A stretch of 64,000 nt of DNA from Loktanella sp. DSM 29012 (lineage in GTDB: Bacteria; Pseudomonadota; Alphaproteobacteria; Rhodobacterales; Rhodobacteraceae). Location: contig NZ_FOEJ01000005.1 in the NCBI RefSeq assembly GCF_900110705.1, positions 62,001 through 126,000 on the forward strand. The letters run 5' to 3'. Each line of letters opens with the position of its first letter. The stretch's first letter is position 1. The notes under the pieces are model-generated. The model saw nothing but the letters and a program-made list of their open reading frames with translations. It did no database searches and had not been told where the DNA came from. Shown one piece after another: positions 54,183-62,741 of this stretch. The position numbers and the translations under genes are program-made.

Positions 54183-54210
54183 GCCGAAGCGGAGGTCACG
54201 CCGCTTCGGC
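54183..54210 (-). terminator. Hairpin terminator for the SDR gene
   Basis: GCCGAAGCGG and CCGCTTCGGC form a perfect 10-base stem around an 8-base loop, 12 bases beyond the stop of the minus-strand SDR gene. Confidence 0.68.
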
Positions 54211-54221
54211 TGATCAGGCCA

Positions 54222-55031
54222 TCACTCGTTCATCAACGCCTTGATTCCGCCAATGAAGGTTGCGTCGTCCTGTGTTTTGCGCCGGTCCAGCAGGTCTGTG
54301 GCGTCCGATCCGGCGCGGAAGCGCAGCTGGTCGCCGGGGACCGTCACCGCCTGCCAGATGACATCCGCGACCAGTTCGGGGGCTGAAGGGTTCGATGCCA
54401 GCCTGCCGAACAGCCGTCCCATGGCGGCTGCCGTGGGGGCGTAGTCGGTTAAATCCTCGCCCATGGCAAAGTCGAAGGAGCGCCCGCCGAAATCGGTCCT
54501 GATCATGCCCGGTTCGACGATGCGAACACGGATGCCCAGCGGTTCCAGTTCGTAGTGCAGCGCCTCGGATAGGCCTTCGACGGCGAACTTGGTGCCGTGA
54601 TACAGCGTGCCCAGCGGTAAGGTGATCTGCCCGCCGATGGAGGAAATGTTGACGATGGTGCCCGCGCGGCGCGCGCGCATCTGTGGCAGGACCGCCTTTG
54701 TCACCTCCAGCAAGCCGATTACATTGGTATCGAACTGGCGGCGGATGCGGTCGGTTGAAAACGCCTCCAAGGGGCCATAGGCGCCGTAGCCCGCATTGTT
54801 CAGCAGGACGTCGATGCTGCCGAAACGGTCGGTTCCCGCGCGGATGGCCTCCGTGATCGACGCCGGTTCCGTGACGTCCAGCGATGTGACCAATACGTTG
54901 TCGAGCTCGCCGAGGTCCGAAACGGAGGGATCACGCATGGTGGCTATGACATTCCAGCCTTCAGACTGAAAGCGCAGGGCGGTGGCTTTGCCAATGCCGG
55001 AGGACGCGCCGGTGATGAGGATGGTGGACAT
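54222..55031 (-). CDS. Short-chain dehydrogenase/reductase
   Basis: Classical SDR of 269 residues. It shows ILITGASSGIGKATA (cofactor site), LLNNAGYGAYG, NISSIGG, and the active-site YHGTKFAVEG with Tyr and Lys intact. An acidic-poor loop after beta-2 (ATMRDPS) suggests NADPH. Its start is 12 bases from the stop of a damaged SDR gene, and an AraC-type regulator is divergent, a common arrangement for alcohol or aldehyde stress genes. The substrate is unknown. Confidence 0.91.
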   Translation of the reverse strand: MSTILITGASSGIGKATALRFQSEGWNVIATMRDPSVSDLGELDNVLVTSLDVTEPASITEAIRAGTDRFGSIDVLLNNAGYGAYGPLEAFSTDRIRRQFDTNVIGLLEVTKAVLPQMRARRAGTIVNISSIGGQITLPLGTLYHGTKFAVEGLSEALHYELEPLGIRVRIVEPGMIRTDFGGRSFDFAMGEDLTDYAPTAAAMGRLFGRLASNPSAPELVADVIWQAVTVPGDQLRFRAGSDATDLLDRRKTQDDATFIGGIKALMNE

Positions 55032-55043
55032 GAGAGGACTCCT

Positions 55044-55589
55044 TTAGGCGTTGAGGTGCAGCATGCCGGCGATGCCGAAGCGGGTCAGGACGGTGCGCGT
55101 TACGTCCTGCAGCACGGTGTTGTAGCGCTCGATCTTGGGCGCGACGCCGGTGTGATCGACCACGGTGCGGAAGGGTTTCTGGCTAAAGGGCAGAGCGAGC
55201 AGGGCGACGACAGCCTCGGCGATGCGCTCGGCGCGTTGGTTCGTCGTGGCGTCCAGTATCTGCGCCTGACCTCGCGCCGACAGTGCAGGAACGGCTGCTA
55301 AATCGCCGTATTGGGCCTCAACCGTCGGGTGGTTCGGCGTCACCATCCCGTCCAAGAAGGCCGTGGGCATGTTGCCCGGCGCGATGATGCAGGCCTCGGT
55401 GCTGGCGGTGTCGGTCACGTCCATCTCGACGATCCATGAACCTTCGGCCTCCAGCGCGGCAACAGAGTCTGCGTTGCGGCCGGTGCGGCTCCGCACACTG
55501 CCCGCCACCATGTGCCCCCGCGCCATCAGCGCCCGCGCCGTGGACTGACTAAAACCGCCTGCGATCCCGGTGATGAATACCTTTGCCAT
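55044..55589 (-). pseudogene. SDR with internal deletion of the catalytic core
   Basis: A 181-codon frame that joins the beginning and end of a normal SDR. Residues 1-64 have KVFITGIAGGFSQSTARALMARG and end at MDVTDTAST. The reading then jumps directly to CIIAPGNMPTAFLDGM, a C-terminal loop of SDR proteins. The NNAG segment, the Ser and the YxxxK pair, about 100 residues, are missing. The frame is kept and there are no stops. The first glycine motif is also altered (GIAGGFSQ). The protein cannot be an active SDR, so I treat it as a remnant; the junction is near 55390. Start ATG 55589 follows GAGGAC. Confidence 0.75.
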
Positions 55590-55749
55590 GTATCGTTGTC
55601 CTCGCTTGCTGATAAGAGGACGATACTCCGCGTAGGACACCGTATCTTTCTCGATTGTCCGAAAAATTTGCCCGATCCTCCGGAACTTGGAAATTTTCGT
55701 CATTGGTCGGGGAACCGTCATGCTATCAGATCTGCAAAGGGAGGACGGC

Positions 55750-56634
55750 ATGACAGGTTTGCTGGAACGCGCGGTGGCGCTGTTGGATGAAGCGCGGGTG
55801 CCGCAGGGCGCATTGGCCCATGCACCCAGCGGATTGCACCTTTTGCGGCACGCCGCCGCGACACCCCAGAGCGCCACAGTCTATCGCCCGCTGTTGTGTC
55901 TTGTGCTGCAGGGGGCCAAGCAGGTCAGCACCGGCACCCGCAGCCTGACGGTGACCCGGGGACAGTCGTTGATCGTCAGTCACGCGCTGCCAGTCGTCTC
56001 GCGCATAACAGAGGCCACGGCTGCGACGCCCTATCTTGCGCTGGTCCAGCCGCTGGATCTTGACCTGTTGCGTGGGCTGGCCCCGGCGGTTCCGCCCGCG
56101 CGGGCATCTCATGTGAAAGACCCGTTCTCGATCACGCTTTGCCCGACGGACCCCGGCATGGAAAACGCGCTGGTCCGCCTGATCGACCAATGCGCGCGGG
56201 ATGACACCCGTCACCTGCTCTCGCCGATCACCCGGCAGGAGATACATGCACGGCTGCTGCTGGGGCCGCATGCGGGCGCCCTCCAAAGGCTGATGTGGCA
56301 CGAGACTACCGCCAGCCGCATCTTCCGCGCCACGCGCGAGATCCAGTCCGACTTGTCGCGTGCCCTGGTCGTCGGCGCGCTTGCCGAAAGCATCGGCATG
56401 AGCCCCTCGGCCTTCTTCGAGCATTTCAAGGCCATCACCGGCACCTCGCCCCTTCAATACCAAAAGGACCTGCGCCTGTTGCAGGCCCGAAGCGCGCTGC
56501 ACGCCTCGGGAGCCAAGGTCTCGGACATCGCCTTCCGCGTCGGCTACGAAAGTTCGGCCCAATTCTCGCGCGAGTATGCAAGAAAATTTGGCCTGTCTCC
56601 CCGTCAGGACCGGGCTGCACTGGCCGCCGAGTGA
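55750..56634 (+). CDS. AraC family transcriptional regulator
   Basis: A 294-residue regulator with an AraC_N-type sensing domain (YRPLLCLVLQGAKQVSTGTRSLTV, in parts, residues about 45-110) and C-terminal double helix-turn-helix (ALAESIGMSPSAFFEHFKAITG and VSDIAFRVGYESSAQFSREYARKFG, in parts). ATG 55750 follows the strong GGGAGGACGGC; earlier in-frame starts at 55687 and 55720 have none. It is divergent from two SDR genes and is their likely controller. The inducer is unknown. Confidence 0.91.
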   Translation: MTGLLERAVALLDEARVPQGALAHAPSGLHLLRHAAATPQSATVYRPLLCLVLQGAKQVSTGTRSLTVTRGQSLIVSHALPVVSRITEATAATPYLALVQPLDLDLLRGLAPAVPPARASHVKDPFSITLCPTDPGMENALVRLIDQCARDDTRHLLSPITRQEIHARLLLGPHAGALQRLMWHETTASRIFRATREIQSDLSRALVVGALAESIGMSPSAFFEHFKAITGTSPLQYQKDLRLLQARSALHASGAKVSDIAFRVGYESSAQFSREYARKFGLSPRQDRAALAAE

Positions 56635-57011
56635 CCGCCGGGATGATCAAGCCCGGCCCTTAGCTGCCGTTCATCGCCGCACCTGACGCTGCAATGCAGC
56701 TTCCCAGACCAGCCAATCATGCATTGCGCAGTATTTTCGGGTGCCCAAGGTCAGCTATGATCCCAAGGCGACCACGCGGGCTCAGACTGTCGACGAATGC
56801 TGCCCGTCCGAAAATGAAACTCTTGTCGAGCGCCGAAACGCCTGTTGCAGGGCATTCCGAACCGTTGGGACGCCGACAGATCCGTCCCTTGCCGCTGGCG
56901 AATGCAAATCGGTCGCAAAGCTGTCTACCTAGCCGGGTCTTGCGTGTTATCGTAGTCGGAACCAGCGGTGTGCCACCGCAAGAACCTTAATGCATTGCGG
57001 ATAGCCGAAGA
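56635..57011. other. Intergenic, nothing identified
   Basis: About 377 bases between the AraC-type and Lrp-type regulator genes on the same strand. I found no gene-like frame or clear hairpin. It must carry the promoter of the Lrp-type gene. Confidence 0.4.
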
Positions 57012-57503
57012 ATGAAAAGGATTGGCCTCGACGCGACCGATATTCGAATCCTTTGCGCGGTGCAGCAATATGGGCAGCTGAGCAAGGCAAAGCTTGCCGA
57101 GATTGCCAACATATCGGCGACGCCGTGCTGGGTCCGTCTGGATCGGCTGAAGGCGGCGGGTCTGATCCGGGGTTATCAAGGTGACATCGCGATCGACCGT
57201 GTCTGCGATGTGACCCAGGTTATTGTCACCGTATCCCTGACCCACCATCGCAAGGCCGACTTTGACAGATTCGAGGCCTTCGTCACGGCCCGGGACGAGA
57301 TCACGGAATGCATCGCCACAGGAGGCGGCATGGATTACGTGCTGAAGGCCGTCAGCTCCAGTCTCACGTCGTTTCAAGCGTTGATGCAGGCGATGCTGGA
57401 TGCTGAACTCGGCGTGGACCGATACATGACCTACATCGCGACTCGCATCGTCAAGGCAGGTCGGCCCAACCTTGCCAAGCTGGCGGCAAAAGACGTCGGC
57501 TGA
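57012..57503 (+). CDS. Lrp/AsnC family transcriptional regulator
   Basis: A 163-residue regulator. The N-terminal helix-turn-helix (LDATDIRILCAVQQYGQLSKAKLAEIANIS in parts) is followed by the RAM ligand-binding domain with TECIATGGGMDYVLKAV, where G-G-x-D-Y matches the effector-binding turn. It is 161 bases upstream of the DmdA-like gene on the same strand, and repeated TCAGACC half-sites lie between. It is the probable regulator of that operon, perhaps sensing DMSP, a derivative or an amino acid. Confidence 0.92.
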   Translation: MKRIGLDATDIRILCAVQQYGQLSKAKLAEIANISATPCWVRLDRLKAAGLIRGYQGDIAIDRVCDVTQVIVTVSLTHHRKADFDRFEAFVTARDEITECIATGGGMDYVLKAVSSSLTSFQALMQAMLDAELGVDRYMTYIATRIVKAGRPNLAKLAAKDVG

Positions 57504-57550
57504 CCCGCTCAGACCAAACGGTACAATTTCTGCCCAAAAATCAGCCTGTC

Positions 57551-57579
57551 CGGTCTGAAACCGCCGATTTTTCAGACCG
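57551..57579. promoter_or_regulatory. Inverted repeat, likely Lrp-type operator of the DmdA-like operon
   Basis: CGGTCTGAAA-N9-TTTCAGACCG is a perfect inverted repeat with 10-base arms. A third TCAGACC half-site is at 57509-57515, exactly 63 bases (six helical turns) before the matching one at 57572. This phasing suits an Lrp octamer. A transcription terminator for the Lrp gene is the alternative reading, as the repeat could fold into a hairpin, but no T run follows. Confidence 0.6.
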
Positions 57580-57664
57580 AACATAGCCATCTCTCGAGCC
57601 TAAATTCGCTGCAGGTTCAATCGTCCCGGCCCATCCAGCCGGTGACGCACAAGGGGGGAAGAAT

Positions 57665-58804
57665 ATGAACGCAGACGACTTCGGCTTTGGTACACAGATC
57701 CGGAAATCACCCTATTTCGACGCCACTGTGCGGTGGGGTGCAAAGGGTTTTTCCGTCTACAACCACATGTATATCCCGCGCGATTTCGGCGATCCGGAAC
57801 AGAACTTCTGGACCCTCGTCAACGATGCGATCTTGTGCGACGTGGCCGTGGAACGTCAAGTCGAAATCACCGGCCCCGATGCGGCCCGTTTCGTGCAGAT
57901 GCTGACACCGCGCGATCTGTCAAAGATGGCGGTAGGCCAGTGCAAGTATGTCCTGATCACCAACGCCGAGGGTTGCATCCTCAACGATCCGATCCTGCTG
58001 CGCCTCGCCGAAAACCACTTTTGGATTTCGCTGGCCGACAGCGACATCCTGCTGTGGGCACAGGGCGTCGCCGTCCATTCCGGCCTTGACGTCACGATCG
58101 GTGAACCGGACGTGTCGCCGTTGCAGCTTCAGGGGCCGAGGTCCGGCGAAATCATGCAGGCCTTGTTCGGTGACAGCATCCTTGATCTGAAATACTACTG
58201 GCACCGCGAACTTAAACTGGACGGCATCCCGCTGCTTGTGTCGCGAACCGGATGGTCCAGCGAGTTGGGCTACGAGATCTATCTGCGCGACAGTACGCAT
58301 GGGGATGCGTTGTGGGAGCGCATCATGGCAGTGGGCATGGCCTTCGGCCTGAAGCCGGGCCACACCTCCTCGATCCGCCGGATCGAGGGCGGGATGCTGT
58401 CCTACCATGCGGATGCGGACATCACGACGAACCCCTTCGAGCTCGGGCTCGACCGCCTTGTGGACCTCGACATCGAGGCCGATTTCATCGGCAAGGCCGC
58501 GCTGCGCCGCATCCGCGATGAGGGTGTGACCCGCTTGCAGGTCGGAGTAATCATCGAGGGTGCACCACTGAAAGGACCGAACACGATGTTCTGGCCGATC
58601 AAAAGTGACGGCGCGCAGATCGGCAAGGTCACATCGGCGGTCTATTCGCCCCGGCTGGAACGGAACATCGCCTTGGCAATGGTAGAGGTCGGCCATGCGC
58701 AGATCGGAACCGAAGTCGAGGTCATGACCCCGTCCGGCCCGGCGCGCGCCACCGTGGTCGAGCGTCCGTTCTACGACCCCAAGAAGAAACTCGCCGCCGC
58801 GTAA
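57665..58804 (+). CDS. DmdA-like GcvT-family demethylase (probable DMSP demethylase)
   Basis: Tetrahydrofolate-dependent methyltransferase of the GcvT fold, 379 residues. It carries VYNHMYIPRDFG, CDVAVERQVEITGPDAARFVQML (in parts), TPRDLSKM and LNDPILLRLAENHFWISLADSD, which align well in my memory with Ruegeria DmdA (NHMLLP, DVACERQVSI, SPRDLDRM, LNDPVAVKLA). The C-terminal barrel has GKAAL, GKVTSAVYSP and VVERPFYD. True GcvT has a different catalytic DDL region. Start follows GGGGGAAGAAT. The neighbouring CoA ligase and broken methanethiol oxidase support DMSP chemistry, though a related methylated substrate is possible. Confidence 0.82.
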   Translation: MNADDFGFGTQIRKSPYFDATVRWGAKGFSVYNHMYIPRDFGDPEQNFWTLVNDAILCDVAVERQVEITGPDAARFVQMLTPRDLSKMAVGQCKYVLITNAEGCILNDPILLRLAENHFWISLADSDILLWAQGVAVHSGLDVTIGEPDVSPLQLQGPRSGEIMQALFGDSILDLKYYWHRELKLDGIPLLVSRTGWSSELGYEIYLRDSTHGDALWERIMAVGMAFGLKPGHTSSIRRIEGGMLSYHADADITTNPFELGLDRLVDLDIEADFIGKAALRRIRDEGVTRLQVGVIIEGAPLKGPNTMFWPIKSDGAQIGKVTSAVYSPRLERNIALAMVEVGHAQIGTEVEVMTPSGPARATVVERPFYDPKKKLAAA

Positions 58805-58833
58805 GCGTTCCGGCCCAGCAAGAGACCTGACCC

Positions 58834-59304
58834 ATGTCCGACCTTTCGATCCAGTTGCACTGGCAACGTGGGGAACCCGCGCTGCTGACCGGCAAGTATT
58901 CCAATACGCATACCGTCCAATTCAACAGCGATTGCGACATTCAGGTTGATGCCGCCCCGGATTGGGGCGGCGATCCGGCCCATACCAACCCCGAACAGGC
59001 GCTCGCCTCGGCACTGTCCAGCTGTCACATGATGACCTTTCTGGCGCTGGCGGCCAAGGCGGCTTGGCCGGTCGCAAGCTACAGCGATTATGCGGTCGCA
59101 CATCTGGGCAAGAATGCGCCGGGGCAGATGTCGGTGACGCGCATTGATCTGCACCCGGTCGTGCGGTTCGACACCGGATTTTCGCCGTCAGATGCCGAGC
59201 TGGACAAGATGCAGCACCGCGCGCACCGCTACTGCTTTATCGCCAACACCTTGGCCGACAGCGTGGAGATCAATATCATGCAGCCCGCACGCGAGGGGGC
59301 CTGA
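58834..59304 (+). CDS. OsmC family protein
   Basis: A 156-residue OsmC/Ohr-fold protein. The two reactive cysteines are in LSSCHMMTF (about residue 65) and HRYCFIAN (about 133), as expected for thiol-dependent peroxide reduction. It sits 29 bases after the DmdA-like gene and four bases before the crotonase gene, inside the operon. It may deal with organic peroxides or reactive sulfur species formed when methanethiol is released; that role is inference from context. Confidence 0.88.
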   Translation: MSDLSIQLHWQRGEPALLTGKYSNTHTVQFNSDCDIQVDAAPDWGGDPAHTNPEQALASALSSCHMMTFLALAAKAAWPVASYSDYAVAHLGKNAPGQMSVTRIDLHPVVRFDTGFSPSDAELDKMQHRAHRYCFIANTLADSVEINIMQPAREGA

Positions 59305-59308
59305 TGCC

Positions 59309-60109
59309 ATGCTGAAGGCCGAGATCCTGACACGCGAACTGGACGCCGACGGCATCCTGCGTCTGACCCTGAACGACCCCGCGCGACGCAACGCGCTGTC
59401 AGAGGAGATGCTGGCGCAACTGGCGGCCGCCTTCGCACAGGCCGCTGCCGACCCTGCGGTCCGGGTTATTGTCCTTGCCGCGAAGGGCCCCGCGTTCTGT
59501 GCAGGTCACGACCTGAAGGAAATGACCGCCGGCCGCAGCGGTCCGGACGAAGGGCGCGCCTATTTCGCGCGGGTCCTCACGCAGTGCTCCGGGGTCATGC
59601 AGGGTATCGTCACCTGCCCGAAACCCGTCATCGCCGAGGTGACGGGCGTGGCCACCGCCGCAGGCTGCCAGCTTGTAGCCAGCTGCGACCTTGCCATCGC
59701 CGCCGACACGGCGACGTTCAGCACCCCGGGCGTTCACATCGGGCTGTTCTGCTCGACCCCCATGGTCGCCCTGTCGCGCAACGTGGCCGCCAAACATGCG
59801 ATGGAAATGTTGCTGACCGGCGACATGATCCCGGCGGACCGCGCGGCAGACATGGGGCTGATCAACAGGACCGTCGCCGTCGACGATCTGCGAGACGCCA
59901 CGATGGATCTGGCGCGCACGATCGCGTCAAAGTCCAGCATGACGCTGGCGACAGGCAAACGCGCCTTCTACGCGCAGCGCGACATGATGTTATCAGACGC
60001 CTACGACTACGCCACGCAGGTCATGGTCGAGAACATGCTGGCCCGCGACGCAGCGGAAGGCATTGATGCCTTCCTTGCCAAACGCGCCCCCGCTTGGCAG
60101 GATGCATAA
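59309..60109 (+). CDS. Crotonase-fold protein, ECHDC3-like
   Basis: A 266-residue member of the enoyl-CoA hydratase/isomerase superfamily. It begins MLKAEILTRELDADG and has NDPARRNALSEEML, FCAGHDLKEM (oxyanion hole), and AAGCQLVASCDLAIA. At the two positions where hydratases carry catalytic glutamates it has Gln (GCQL) and Gly (STPGVHIGLF), the pattern of vertebrate ECHDC3. It is therefore unlikely to be a standard hydratase or a DmdD copy. ATG 59309 with GAGGGGG upstream is chosen. It may act as a thioesterase, isomerase or CoA-binding partner for the next enzyme. Confidence 0.88.
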   Translation: MLKAEILTRELDADGILRLTLNDPARRNALSEEMLAQLAAAFAQAAADPAVRVIVLAAKGPAFCAGHDLKEMTAGRSGPDEGRAYFARVLTQCSGVMQGIVTCPKPVIAEVTGVATAAGCQLVASCDLAIAADTATFSTPGVHIGLFCSTPMVALSRNVAAKHAMEMLLTGDMIPADRAADMGLINRTVAVDDLRDATMDLARTIASKSSMTLATGKRAFYAQRDMMLSDAYDYATQVMVENMLARDAAEGIDAFLAKRAPAWQDA

Positions 60110-60110
60110 C

Positions 60111-61802
60111 ATGACGGACGTGGACCCTTACAACACCGGGCTCGACCGCAATCCCGCGAACCATCAGCCGCTTTCTCCGCTGACTTTTCTGGAACGCGCG
60201 GCCAGCGTGTTTCCAGAGCATACGGCCATCGTGCACGGTGCGCTGCGGCGCAGCTACGCTGAGTTCTACCGAAGGTCGCGGCAGTTGGCCTCGGCGCTGA
60301 CGCAGGCGGGGATCGGGCGCGGGGATACGGTCTCGGCCCTGCTGGCCAACACGCCCGCGATGTTGGAATGCCATTACGGTGTGCCAATGTGTGGCGCGGT
60401 GCTGCATTCGATCAATACGCGACTGGATGCAGCGATCATCGCGTTCCAGCTGGATCACGCCGGCGCAAAGCTGGTGATCGTGGACCGCGAATTCATGCCT
60501 TTGATGCAGGATGCGCTGGCGCTGGCGACAGTGAAATCGGTTCTGATCCAATACGACGACCCGGAATTCACTGAACCGATCCCCGCTGTAGATGCCCTCG
60601 ACTACGAAGCTTTCGTGGCGGGAGGCACCCCGGATTTTGCCTGGCTGATGCCACTGGATGAATGGGACGCGATCGCGATCAACTACACCTCTGGCACGAC
60701 GGGCGATCCAAAGGGCGTGGTGTCGCACCATCGCGGGGCCTACCTGCTGGCACAGGGGAACGCGCTGACTGCGTCGATGCCGAAACATGCGGTCTATCTC
60801 TGGACCCTGCCGATGTTTCACTGCAACGGCTGGTGTTTTCCCTGGACGCTGTCCGCCATCATCGGCACCCATGTCTGCCTGCGACAGGTCAGGGCCGAAC
60901 CGATCTGGACAGCCCTCGCAGATGAGGGCGTGACCCACTTGTGCGGCGCTCCGATCGTCATGTCGCTGATGATCCAGGCCCCCGCGGCGGCGAAACGCAA
61001 CCTGCATCGTACTGTCCAGTTTTTCACCGCCGCCGCCCCGCCCCCCGAAAAGGTGTTGGCGGACATGAAGACGGCGGGTTTCGATGTCGTCCATCTTTAC
61101 GGGCTGACCGAAACCTATGGTCCCGCCGTCGTGAATGACTGGCACGACAGCTGGTCCGATCTGCCGCTTGCCGAACAGGCGCGTCTGAAATCCCGGCAAG
61201 GCGTGCGCTATCTTCCGCTGGAACAGCTCGACGTGCTGGACCCTGATACGATGATGCCCGTTCCACGCGACGGCCGGACGATGGGCGAGGTCATGTTTCG
61301 CGGCAACGTCGTGATGAAAGGCTATTTCCGCAATCCGCAGGCAACGCAGGAGGCCTTCGCCGGGGGCTGGTTCCATTCAGGCGACCTCGGCGTGATGCAC
61401 CCTGACGGATATATCCAGCTCAAGGATCGGTCCAAGGACGTCATCATCTCTGGCGGAGAAAACATCTCCTCGATCGAGGTCGAGGAGGTGTTGTATCGTC
61501 ACCCCGACGTAGCCGTCGTGGCCGTCGTGGCCATGCCGCACGACCGCTGGGGCGAAACGCCCTGCGCCTTCGTCGAACTGTCAGCGGGTGCTAACGTGGA
61601 CCCGGACCAGCTTCGGGATTGGTGCCGCAGCAATCTGGCGGGATACAAGGTGCCGGGACGGATCGTCTTCATGCCGATCCCGCGCACCACGACGGGAAAG
61701 ATCCAGAAATTCGTGCTGCGCGAACAGGCGCGTGCGCTGGCGGCAGAGGTCGCGTCGGCACCATCCGGACCGACAAACAAGAACAGGCATCCTGCACTTT
61801 AA
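60111..61802 (+). CDS. Acyl-CoA synthetase (AMP-binding), DmdB-like
   Basis: Activates a carboxylic acid to its CoA thioester using ATP, 563 residues. Signatures are YTSGTTGDPKGVV (P-loop), MFHCNGWCFPW, HLYGLTETYGP, GDLGVMHPDGYIQLKDRSKD and the C-terminal catalytic lysine in TTGKIQKF. It resembles the medium-chain/DmdB group that ligates CoA to methylmercaptopropionate, the product of DmdA, and its place in this operon fits. The ATG at 60111 follows AGGA and is one base from the crotonase stop. A fatty-acid substrate remains possible. Confidence 0.87.
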   Translation: MTDVDPYNTGLDRNPANHQPLSPLTFLERAASVFPEHTAIVHGALRRSYAEFYRRSRQLASALTQAGIGRGDTVSALLANTPAMLECHYGVPMCGAVLHSINTRLDAAIIAFQLDHAGAKLVIVDREFMPLMQDALALATVKSVLIQYDDPEFTEPIPAVDALDYEAFVAGGTPDFAWLMPLDEWDAIAINYTSGTTGDPKGVVSHHRGAYLLAQGNALTASMPKHAVYLWTLPMFHCNGWCFPWTLSAIIGTHVCLRQVRAEPIWTALADEGVTHLCGAPIVMSLMIQAPAAAKRNLHRTVQFFTAAAPPPEKVLADMKTAGFDVVHLYGLTETYGPAVVNDWHDSWSDLPLAEQARLKSRQGVRYLPLEQLDVLDPDTMMPVPRDGRTMGEVMFRGNVVMKGYFRNPQATQEAFAGGWFHSGDLGVMHPDGYIQLKDRSKDVIISGGENISSIEVEEVLYRHPDVAVVAVVAMPHDRWGETPCAFVELSAGANVDPDQLRDWCRSNLAGYKVPGRIVFMPIPRTTTGKIQKFVLREQARALAAEVASAPSGPTNKNRHPAL

Positions 61803-61869
61803 ATCCGTGATAGGATCGGACCGAGGAGATCGAGAAAGACCATAGACGTTTTCAAGGGAGAAAGGACCA

Positions 61870-62349
61870 ATGGACCTGAGACCGGACCCAACGTTTCACG
61901 CGCCTTCGAAACTCGCAATGGACGCCCCGCCAGAAACGCTGGCTTTCACACTGATGCTCAGCCCGGACGGGTCGCAACCTGTCGGGCTGGCAGTCGTCGA
62001 CGTGGACCCCGCGTCCGACACCTACGGCCGGATCGTCCATCAGGTGATCACGCGCAACACTGGCGACGAGTTGCACCATTTCGGCTGAAATGCCTGTTCC
62101 TCGTCCCTGTCGCCGCTGTCTGGCAACGCCTTTCTGGAACGCCGCTACCTGATCATTCCCAGCATCCGTTCGTCGCGCATCGACATCATCGACGTGAAGG
62201 ACCCGCTGAAGGCGAAAATCCACTAGATCATCGAGCCCGAGGAGGTCTTTTCCAAGACCCGCTGTTCGCGCCCCCACACGATCCACTGCGGACCCAAGGT
62301 CATCTATGTCTCGACCCTTGGCGGCGGCCCCGCAGTCAGAAAAGCATAA
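61870..62349 (+). pseudogene. Broken methanethiol oxidase / selenium-binding protein (SELENBP-like) gene
   Basis: The first third of an SBP56/methanethiol oxidase gene. It starts well (GGGAGAAAGGACCA then ATG; MDLRPDPTFHAPSKLAMDAP, LSPDGSQPVGLAVVDVDP). It is stopped by TGA at 62086-62088, where relatives have Trp (HHFG-W-NACSS), and by TAG at 62224-62226, where relatives have Lys (IH-K-IIEPEE). Readable family sequence continues to YVSTLGGG near 62330, then is lost; about 300 residues are missing. It lies 67 bases after the CoA ligase. The intact enzyme would oxidise methanethiol, the end product of DMSP demethylation. Confidence 0.88.
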
Positions 62350-62603
62350 GCCTTTCGCGCGGCCAGATCGCGCGCTGCCCGAAACCGGGCCTCCGCGTTT
62401 CCGTCACACCCAGCAAGCCGCGCTTCCATCCATCGATGGTATCCCGCCCAAACACATTCCACCTTCGAATGTGCAATCGCGCGAGAATCTGTTTTCAAGC
62501 TGTGCCAGATAACAGGCCGCGGCTCCACATCAGCAAACCGCGCTGGCACGCGTCGCTTCGGGTAAACCGTCCTGCCGCGTGGGGTAAGGTTGTCTGAGAT
62601 CGC
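62304..62603 (-). pseudogene. N-terminal remnant of a tyrosine-type integrase
   Basis: On the minus strand the frame reads GGRTVYPKRRVPARFADVEP (about 62588-62520), then VIWHSLKTDSRAIAH, RWMEARLAGCDGNAEARF and AARDLAARKAYAFL. This is the N-terminal pattern of phage-type integrases common in rhodobacters (RRVP-xRF ... SLKTD). There is no proper ATG at the front; a GTG at 62549 is the first start-like codon. The catalytic domain is missing: the frame ends in sequence shared with the methanethiol oxidase remnant. It lies next to tRNA-Ser, a typical island attachment gene. Family call is from memory of such proteins. Confidence 0.6.
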
Positions 62604-62741
62604 ACATCTCCGAAACCCTCGGGTCGCAAAATGTGGTTCGAAATGGGTAGCAAATCAAGATGACCATCCCGACACGTCCCAATTCAATCGCCTTAATCAA
62701 TTGAAACGAACGGGCAACTGACTTGTTGAATGGAACTCGTC

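Noticed and set aside
57665-58804. Calling the gene an aminomethyltransferase (gcvT)
   Set aside because: The NDP region and VERQVEI/PRDL motifs fit DmdA-type proteins better, no gcvH/gcvP is nearby, and a CoA ligase and a methanethiol oxidase remnant follow.
59309-60109. Naming the crotonase dmdD or a standard enoyl-CoA hydratase
   Set aside because: Both catalytic glutamate positions are replaced (Gln and Gly), so that activity is not supported.
62086-62088. In-frame TGA in the selenium-binding-protein-like gene read as selenocysteine
   Set aside because: Relatives have Trp at this position, not Cys; a TAG follows downstream and the gene is truncated. The name of the family refers to bound selenium, not to selenocysteine. 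Decay is simpler.
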